28,141 bases of DNA from an uncultured Lactobacillaceae bacterium (GTDB lineage: Bacteria; Bacillota; Bacilli; Lactobacillales; Lactobacillaceae). Positions 16,557 through 24,100 of the stretch are shown piece by piece. The translations under genes and the position numbers were made by a program. Each line of letters starts with the position of its first letter. The stretch's first letter is position 1. The stretch covers positions 1 through 28,141 of the forward strand of contig CAKQCC010000010.1 in the NCBI GenBank assembly GCA_934216625.1. Reading direction: 5' to 3'. The notes under the pieces are model-generated. The model searched no databases. It worked only from the letters and a program-made list of their open reading frames with translations, and was not told the DNA's origin.

Positions 16557-16578
16557 GCCCATTAATTTGGGCTTTTTT
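16557..16578 (+). terminator. Rho-independent terminator after the phosphatase gene
   Basis: A short stem GCCCA/TGGGC with loop TTAATT is followed by six T residues. The loop and its flanks (CATTAATTTG) are the same as in the terminator at 15461. Confidence 0.75.
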
Positions 16579-16603
16579 GTTTGTCATTTTCCGAATCGAA
16601 TCG

Positions 16604-16645
16604 CTAACTGTGTTAAAATAGAATGTAAATACATAAGGTAGTTAG
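16604..16645. promoter_or_regulatory. Inverted repeat CTAACT ... AGTTAG flanking the promoter region
   Basis: CTAACT (16604-16609) and AGTTAG (16640-16645) are perfect 6-bp complements 30 nt apart. They bracket the extended -10 and the ribosome binding site region. The same half-site occurs at 2288-2308 before the homologous gene. A chance origin is possible for so short a word. Confidence 0.25.
16611..16619 (+). promoter_or_regulatory. Extended -10 promoter of the 1506-residue protein operon
   Basis: TGTTAAAAT reads as TGn plus TAAAAT. It lies downstream of the terminator at 16557 and 42 nt before the ATG. No convincing -35 is visible at 16-18 nt. Confidence 0.45.
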
Positions 16646-16661
16646 TGCAGGGAGGATTCTC

Positions 16662-19600
16662 ATGGCAGATAATTCTTTGTCGGATGAAAGTGCAGTTGAG
16701 TCGGCCATCAGCAGTGCGGCCAGTTATGCACAAGATATTATTACCGGGACGCACGCGGCTTCAAACGTTCACTTAAATTCGCAGAATACTCATCGGACCA
16801 ACGCAGCTGTAATTTCAATCAGTAACGCTGCCCGATCTGCTAACCGAGTGATCGTTGGCTTAAAGCATGTCGGTCCTAAACGGAAATCAATCGCGGAATC
16901 GAGCGTTAATCGAACCGTTCAGCGAACTAAGCTTCTGATCAGGAACGCGATTGACAATTCAACCATTAACAAGATGCTGACCGATTACCGGGGCAGCCTA
17001 AGCAAAATTACGGGTTCAATCCAACTGGATGATTTGTCAAACCTTTCAATGGCGCGCATCAGTCAGTCCAATCTGTCATCGGAAAAGAAACACATGGCCG
17101 TAAACGACATTAATAACGCCGTTAACCAGGCCCAAGCTAACATCCAGAGTGCCATTAATCAGCAGGCCGTTCATGATGCGTACTTAGGCGGCTACAACGC
17201 GATCAAGGGTTCTCTGACCCAGTACGTCTCAAGCAATAAAGCGAACATTCTGGATCTGGTGGCCCACGTGGTTTCCCAGATCAGGGATGAGATCAGTACT
17301 AACCAGTCCATGAGTCTGTCGGCCAAGTCCTTAGCTAATCAGCAGATTAATCGTCTCCAGAAGAATTTTAAGCGGCAGCTGGATTCCGCCGACAGCATTA
17401 CTTCGGTCAACCGGGTTAAGCAGCAGGGGATCCGGGCCATTATGAACGTCCTGCATGACAACAGTGAGCAGCTGAACGAGATTACTAACTTTGACGAGTT
17501 CGTTCGTCAGACTAAGGACGCGGTCAGTCGCCTGAACACGTTGGCCCTCGGCATTAAGGATAAGACCAGCGAGTACATTAACGAAGTCCGGAATTCTTTC
17601 GAGACGATGATTAACCATTCGATCACCGGCAACGTTTCGACCGTAATTGACCAGTGCGAACAAAAGATCGCCCGCGCGGTAGTTCGCCGGACCGTCGAAG
17701 ACGCCCAAAACCAGATTCACAGTTACTATTCTTACATGAATCCGGACCAGAAAGCCGATACTGACCAGAAAATCAGCCGTTACGCCCGGAAAATTGATCA
17801 GACCATTGATACCGACAGCGGTAGTTCGATTGAAATTGATTTGTCGAAGGGAATTCGCCGGATCAAGTCAATCGTGGCCGATGATAATCGGGCCGCTTAC
17901 CAGAATCAGGTTAAAAACGTGATTAACCTTGCCAAGCGGCAGATTGATCAGATGCTGAATTTACCGATTGCGGACCGGAACCATGCCAAGCGGAAAATCA
18001 ATTCGTTCTACCGGACCAACATTAATAATCTGGGGAAGGGACGTAATCACGCCGGTGTTTCCCAGACCCGTCTTCAGGAACAGGAAATGGAGAATCACCT
18101 GCACACCTTGATCAACCAGAGCCTGCTGAAGGACGCTAAAACGGCGATTGATTCAGCGGCGACGCGGGCCCAGGGCCAGATCAATAATTCTAATTTAACG
18201 CCGCCCCAGAAACAAGCGACCTTAAGCCGGATTTCTGCTGACGCGAAGGTGGTTAAAGCCCAGATTAGCAGTGACCAGAACAATAACAGTAACGTTAATT
18301 TTGACCAGAGCACCGGCATTGGCAAGATTACCCACGACGTTGAGAAAAGTCTGATTGACGATAAAAACAATGACTTTTCAATGGTTAATCACAGTATCGA
18401 AAGCGTTCGGGGGTTGATTAACCAGTTCAGTAACCTAGACGCCATCGTTGAACACCAGCTCAGTATTGATCTGGACCGGATTTACCGGGAGTCGAATCAC
18501 CGGATTAATGCCGCTTCGACCATTCCGATGGCCGACCGAGCTGAACAGATGTGCGAAAACCGGATTTATCGAGCGGTCGGCAAGATCATCGGCAACCTTA
18601 ATTCTGACAAAGCGAAGGCTTTGCAGAAGGTCAGTGATCGGGCTAAACAGGTTCGAAATCAGATTGTGGTGTCTAACCTGACGTTTAATCAAAAACAGGT
18701 CAGCAGCAACTTTGTCGACCGGGACGCTAACCAGGCGGTCCGGCTGATCGTCAGCGGCCAGAATAACGCCGAAATCAACATGGGCCTCAGGCGGCTAGTT
18801 GGCAAGATCAAGATGAGCATGGACCGGGCCCTGCAGCTGGATCGCAAGAATAATCTGGAGCGGGCAAACCAGGTCGCTCAAACCGCCTACAACCGGATCT
18901 CACAGGTTAGTAAACTGAGTCACGCTAAGGTTCAGCAAGCGTACCGCAAGATTGAATCAATTCAACTGAATACCGACCGGAACATTAACAGTTCCGGCAG
19001 CGTGGTTTTGGCCGATCAAGCTGAGCAAGATGGTGAAAACCGGATTAACGACATCGTTAATTCAATCGTGGGCGGGACCGACCGTTTCAAGCACCAGGCT
19101 CATTTACGGGTAAAACAGATGGCTTTGCCGCTCGCGAAAAAGTTAGCGGCCGACCAGAGTTTGACGACGGTTGAACGCGGTCAGGTTACCAATCAGATTA
19201 AGCGGATTATGAACGACACTAATCAGCGAATTAATGCCGATGAAGACCGGGACGTTGATGATGATATTGACCGCGGCCGTTACTCGATTTACAAAGTCAT
19301 TAAGCGGGCTAACGTCCAGAAAATAAATAACGTGGCGGACCGGGCTTTGTCCGGGATCAAGCGGATGAACGCTTTACATGCCGACAGTAAGCAGCGGGCG
19401 GTAAAGGCCGTTACGTACATTCGTGACCAGACGACCATGAACATTAATCAGGCGAATGATTTTAACATCATTACTAAGATTGAAGCCGGTGGTCAGAGTA
19501 ACGTTCGGCGGATCATTGCCCAGATTGCGAACATGGATCCGGTCAAGCAGACCGCGCATAACATTATTAACAGCATTTCTAACCACATTCGCAGCCAGAT

Positions 19601-21182
19601 CAAGAACGATTCGGATTTGGCTAAAAAGGCCAAGCAAAAGATTTTACCTAAGATTACGGAAATTACCAAAAGCACTAACTACCGGATCGATCAGGAAAAC
19701 GATGAAGAAATTGATCGGATCGTCAGCAACAGTCGGGCGGCTTTGTCGAAGATTGAGACCCGTGCCGTTCAGAACGCCAATATTAACCGGATCAACCAGA
19801 TCACGCAGAACGCTAAGCAGCAAGTGGAGAAAATGAAGAACTTGACGCCGCGTGAAGATCGCCAGGCCCATTTGAAAATCGATCGCTACTATCACGAAGC
19901 TTTACATAACATCAATAATTCGAAAAACGCGACCGAATGTGCGCAGAACGAACAAAAGAGTGAAGGCCGGATTAACAACGTCTTTGACCAGACCGTCGGC
20001 AACAATTCGTTTAAACAGGCGGCCCACGACGCCATTAATCATAAGGTAACCGGCGCAGTCAACCGCATTAAGCAAATGAAGAACGTTGACGATAATAGTA
20101 AGAAAGCAGCCATTAAGCGCTTGAAGTCCATTCGCCAGAGGGTTGACCACGACGTCGATCACGTCGCCGGGATTCAGAGCATTTACAGCTCCGAAAACCA
20201 CGGTACGATTCTGGTGAAGGGCGTTGTTGATAAAATTAACACCAAAAACGTCGTTAATTCAGCAGTTGAAAGTGTTCGTGACCGGATTAACGCTTCTAAC
20301 CTGACGCCTAAGCAGAAAAAAATGGCGCGGGAACGGATTGACCGAATGGCGAACCATTCATCACGGCGGTCTGCGCCTCATACTTCACGGCCGCAGCCTG
20401 CTCACAAACCCGCGTCTTCGGTGGGTCGTCAGCAGCCTAATCAGATCCCGCAGTCCCAATTCGTGTCTGAACAGACCGGGGTTTCAATCCGGACCGGAAA
20501 AGCGGCTGGTTACTTTGACGGAACCAGCGGTCGCGCCCGCCGGTTAAACATTCATGAGTCAAAAATGTATTTGAAGGCTTACGAACGGGCTTACAAAGTT
20601 GGCCGGCGCAAATATTTGCGGGCTTATCATGACGGAGCTAACGATGGAAAAGCCCGTGGAATGATTGCTAAACCGATGATTAACCTGCGGGGCCTTTCGA
20701 CCGGTTACGTCAACGGGTATAGGGAAGCGTACCGTCGTTACAAGATCACGGTCCCGTTCCGCGTGTACGCCAAGCGGACGATTTATCTGCACAGCAGCGC
20801 TTACTTTAACGTCAATAACCGGATCCGCAAGTTTAACAAGCATCATTTCAAGCACTCTTTCAAGGTAATCGGTGTAATTCGCCGGGACGATGGTCAAATT
20901 TGCTACCGGGTTAAAGGCGGTTACATTACTGCCGACAAGTCAGCGGTTACCAACGCTTACGAATATTCGCTGCCGAGAAAAGTCAAGGTCATTGACCCGA
21001 ACGGGATTTATTCCCATAAAGACAAGCATTTTGATGCTGGTAATCGGATGCAGTTCATTAAACGGGGAACCCGTTTGAAAGTCGCCGACGTGGTTCGTGA
21101 TGGTAATGCGGCCCGTTTCATGCTGAAAAACGGGATGTTCATTACTAGTAATAAGACTCGGGTTAAGAAAAGTTTGTTTTAA
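16662..21182 (+). CDS. DUF1542-like repeat protein (1506 residues) with surface-type C-terminus, no signal peptide
   Basis: The ATG follows GGAGGA (16651-16656), and the frame is closed upstream by a TAA at 16626, so no longer form exists. Residues 10-1240 are a chain of roughly a dozen degenerate helical units of 75-100 residues. The typical pattern is A...A...I....NLTP.QK.....I, a second helix, then a short acidic or Asn-rich turn and GI.KI, which resembles DUF1542 repeats of giant staphylococcal and lactobacillar surface proteins. A Pro/Ser/Arg hinge (about 1230-1265) leads to the basic block AAGYFDG, HDGANDG, GYVNGYREAYRRYK and, from about 1366, a DUF5776-like module ending FITSNKTRVKKSLF. 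The N-terminus (MADNSLSDESAVES) is polar, with no export signal. The gene lies 17 nt before the LPQTG-protein gene, so they are surely cotranscribed. It could be a stalk, a scaffold or a protein exported by an unrecognised route. Function unknown. Confidence 0.87.
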   Translation: MADNSLSDESAVESAISSAASYAQDIITGTHAASNVHLNSQNTHRTNAAVISISNAARSANRVIVGLKHVGPKRKSIAESSVNRTVQRTKLLIRNAIDNSTINKMLTDYRGSLSKITGSIQLDDLSNLSMARISQSNLSSEKKHMAVNDINNAVNQAQANIQSAINQQAVHDAYLGGYNAIKGSLTQYVSSNKANILDLVAHVVSQIRDEISTNQSMSLSAKSLANQQINRLQKNFKRQLDSADSITSVNRVKQQGIRAIMNVLHDNSEQLNEITNFDEFVRQTKDAVSRLNTLALGIKDKTSEYINEVRNSFETMINHSITGNVSTVIDQCEQKIARAVVRRTVEDAQNQIHSYYSYMNPDQKADTDQKISRYARKIDQTIDTDSGSSIEIDLSKGIRRIKSIVADDNRAAYQNQVKNVINLAKRQIDQMLNLPIADRNHAKRKINSFYRTNINNLGKGRNHAGVSQTRLQEQEMENHLHTLINQSLLKDAKTAIDSAATRAQGQINNSNLTPPQKQATLSRISADAKVVKAQISSDQNNNSNVNFDQSTGIGKITHDVEKSLIDDKNNDFSMVNHSIESVRGLINQFSNLDAIVEHQLSIDLDRIYRESNHRINAASTIPMADRAEQMCENRIYRAVGKIIGNLNSDKAKALQKVSDRAKQVRNQIVVSNLTFNQKQVSSNFVDRDANQAVRLIVSGQNNAEINMGLRRLVGKIKMSMDRALQLDRKNNLERANQVAQTAYNRISQVSKLSHAKVQQAYRKIESIQLNTDRNINSSGSVVLADQAEQDGENRINDIVNSIVGGTDRFKHQAHLRVKQMALPLAKKLAADQSLTTVERGQVTNQIKRIMNDTNQRINADEDRDVDDDIDRGRYSIYKVIKRANVQKINNVADRALSGIKRMNALHADSKQRAVKAVTYIRDQTTMNINQANDFNIITKIEAGGQSNVRRIIAQIANMDPVKQTAHNIINSISNHIRSQIKNDSDLAKKAKQKILPKITEITKSTNYRIDQENDEEIDRIVSNSRAALSKIETRAVQNANINRINQITQNAKQQVEKMKNLTPREDRQAHLKIDRYYHEALHNINNSKNATECAQNEQKSEGRINNVFDQTVGNNSFKQAAHDAINHKVTGAVNRIKQMKNVDDNSKKAAIKRLKSIRQRVDHDVDHVAGIQSIYSSENHGTILVKGVVDKINTKNVVNSAVESVRDRINASNLTPKQKKMARERIDRMANHSSRRSAPHTSRPQPAHKPASSVGRQQPNQIPQSQFVSEQTGVSIRTGKAAGYFDGTSGRARRLNIHESKMYLKAYERAYKVGRRKYLRAYHDGANDGKARGMIAKPMINLRGLSTGYVNGYREAYRRYKITVPFRVYAKRTIYLHSSAYFNVNNRIRKFNKHHFKHSFKVIGVIRRDDGQICYRVKGGYITADKSAVTNAYEYSLPRKVKVIDPNGIYSHKDKHFDAGNRMQFIKRGTRLKVADVVRDGNAARFMLKNGMFITSNKTRVKKSLF
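16690..20380 (+). repeat. DUF1542-like helical repeat array
   Basis: About a dozen units can be told apart by their recurring turn motifs, such as SNLTPPQKQATLSRI (18190s), SNLTFNQKQVSSNF (18680s), KNLTPREDRQAHLKI (19840s) and SNLTPKQKKMARERI (20300s). The copies are strongly diverged from each other, unlike recently expanded arrays. Confidence 0.65.
20470..21179 (+). other. Shared C-terminal module, copy 3 (GY-rich block plus DUF5776-like)
   Basis: This encodes about residues 1270-1506. The landmarks are TGKAAGYFDG, RAYHDGANDGKARG, GYVNGYREAYRRYK, YAKRTIYLHSSAYFN, CYRVKGGYITADK, KVKVIDPNGI and FIKRGTRLKVADV. It aligns to 3775-4464 along its whole length, including one 24-base identical DNA stretch. 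Confidence 0.85.
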
Positions 21183-21199
21183 CTAGGACGAAAAAGAAA

Positions 21200-24100
21200 A
21201 TGAAGAAACAGAATTATAATTCTAGACATCAAAATCTTTTTAAATGGTTAATCTCTTCAGTAATTGCAATGTCAATTACCGGAATGACGGGATTATTTGC
21301 CCATCATTCGGTTCATGCCGATCCAACCCCTAATGATCCAAGTACTGCTAATCGGGCCAAACCCAAAGCGGTGTATACGTTAAGGAATACCCGTTCAATT
21401 CGAGCCTGTGGTCATTCAGCCAGTTCTTCCGTGCCGGGAAGTGCGAAAAGATCTGATCAGGAAATTAATAACCTGCTGAATTCACCGACGGAAAAGAATA
21501 ATCGGAGAAATTCACAGCAAAATTCAGGACCAAAATCTTCTAATTCACGATCGGCTTCGACCGGTAGCTCGTCAGCTGCCAAGTCTAAATCAAGTTCACA
21601 AAGTCGTCCGTCATCAACGAACGCTTCATTATCCGCTAGTTCATCAGCTAATTTGTCTAATGTTGTCAATGACGCGACGAGTTCTTTAGCTAATCTTTAT
21701 GATAGCGATTCAAATCGAATATCAGCTGATTACCAGTTGAATAGTAGCCAGATAAATAGTTTAGAGGGCTCGCTTTACTACTTGATCAGTTTTTACCCGT
21801 ATCAGTTTTCGGATGATTCCACCCCGTCGGCAATTAGTCAAGATTACTCTGCGGCCGAAAATGGTCTAGCACAATTTATGAGTTCAGTCGATGCTTTAAA
21901 TCATCGTTCAAGCCCTAGCAATCAAAATTCAAAGGCAGAATCATCAGCTGCACAGCCGGCTTCGACTAGTCATTCATCACAATCGTTATCCGTTAATTCA
22001 TCGGCTTATCATCACGCTAACCATAATTTAAATTCTGGTTACCAAAACAGCAGTGCTGATGCTACATACAAAAGTGAAGTTGCTGGAATCATTAGTCAGG
22101 CTGGGGTTGATGAACAGAAATTAAATCATTCATCTTCGGCCGCTTCTTTGACAAAGATGATTCACAAAGATCAGGCCGCATTTGATCGGTATTTGTATTT
22201 GGGAGTTCCCGCCAGCACGTTTAACGATACGATTAATCGAATGCGGGATGCTTTGAACGCGTTAAATCGGGACGTTACCGCATCACACGCGTCAGTTCAA
22301 CCAAAGAAGAGTGCAGCTCAAACCAGTCCTAGTTCAGCTTCGAACGCTGGCTCGGCTCATCAGCATCCCGAAATTCACGCGGGTAGCGCTAACGGTGATA
22401 ATGATGGCCCGACTTCACTTTCACCAATTTATAGCGACCCGAAGTACGTTGGGATTCCGGTCAACGTGTATGGCGATAATAATCAGTTATTGTTTACCGA
22501 CCACACCGATTATTTACCGAACATCGTTAGTTCTGGATCATCAGGAATTAATGCTGACCAGATTAAAGCTGGCAACCAGATTTCACTGCCGACCTACGCC
22601 GGGGTGGCTGATGGTTTTGCGGATGGTTACACGGTCCAGGACACTCCGGCAACGATTACCGGCACGGTAACCAAAAACGGGATCACTTGGAACCACGCGG
22701 TTAATTTGTATCCAGAATCAATCAGCGGCAATGATGAAACTAAAGTTGATTATGAGTATCATGATCAGAATGGTAACCCGATGAACGTCAGTGCTTCCCA
22801 AATCTTTTCGGGTAATACTAACGACCCGATTGATTTGAATTGGGCTTCTGGAATGCCGAGCGGTTATCACATTATCCAAGCTACGATGTATGGTAGTAAT
22901 TATCCCGCAAATCATAATGATGCGATTACGATTCACAGTGACCAGAGTGATTACGATCCGGTCGGTGCGTACGCTAATTACACGAGTAATGGTGCAACCG
23001 GTCGGATTCCGAATCAGATCCAGTTCCGCCTGGTTCCCGGTGGAATTTATAACGCGATTGCGGCGATCGGGAGCGATGCTTACAATATCGACCAGTCACT
23101 CCGGGACCGAAACGGTAGTTCGGTTTTAAGTAGCTGGGTTAGCGTCCCGGTTGCTCGCGAGTACGCGGGGCAATTAATCACCAGTTCCTATAAATCGAAT
23201 GATTACTTTGACGGCCCGGTTAAAGTCGTGGTTAAAGTTGCGCCGAACGGGATCGTTAATCATCTAAAGTACGTCGATGATAAGGGTCAAGTAGTGGGGA
23301 CCGGCAGTGCTGAAGGGCCTGCTGGAACTAAATATCAGCCGAGTCCCGATCAGGTCCCGCAAGGGTATAAACTGATTAATCCTCCCCAAACTTACCAGTT
23401 TACTAATCAATCCGTGACCTGGAACGTTCCGGTCAAGTCTCGAACGGTAGCTTCGACGATCTACTTTCGGGATGATCACCATTACCAAGAATTTAAGCAT
23501 GACGCTGAAGCTTCCGGCAACGGTCACGATAATCACAAGGACTGGAATGATTCGCACTACCCTAAACACTACGGCAGCTGGGACGTTAAGGGATCAAACA
23601 TGAAGCCGATTTCTTACCAAACGGCAATTAACCAGTTACCAAGTTTCTTACGGGTCTCAAGTGATGCTGAAGCAATCTGGAATCAGCAGAAGCCGAAATA
23701 CGCGAACGGGGCCGTTTATTACCTGAATGTTGATCCGGTGAAAAACGTTAAACTGGCCAATTTCCAGTATGATTATAAAGACTTGACCCAGAACGGTGAT
23801 TACAGTTTCGGCACCGGTTTTTCGAACTATGAAAACGTGCGAACCGGTAATTTATTGGGTCCGTTGAATCAAAAAATCCCGATGAAGTACATTAGTGAAT
23901 TGGTTCCGTCTGGTTACCGTATTTATGGCTTGACCGAGAAACCGTTGTTCTATTACTTTAGTACCCCGAACAGCATTAATTACGACGATGTCAACGATAG
24001 CGGTAATGTCGAGATCCCGGTAATTCCAAATCAGACTAAGGATAGTTTGGAACTCCGGAGACGTTACGATTGGATGGTTCTGGATTCGAATCATCGCATG

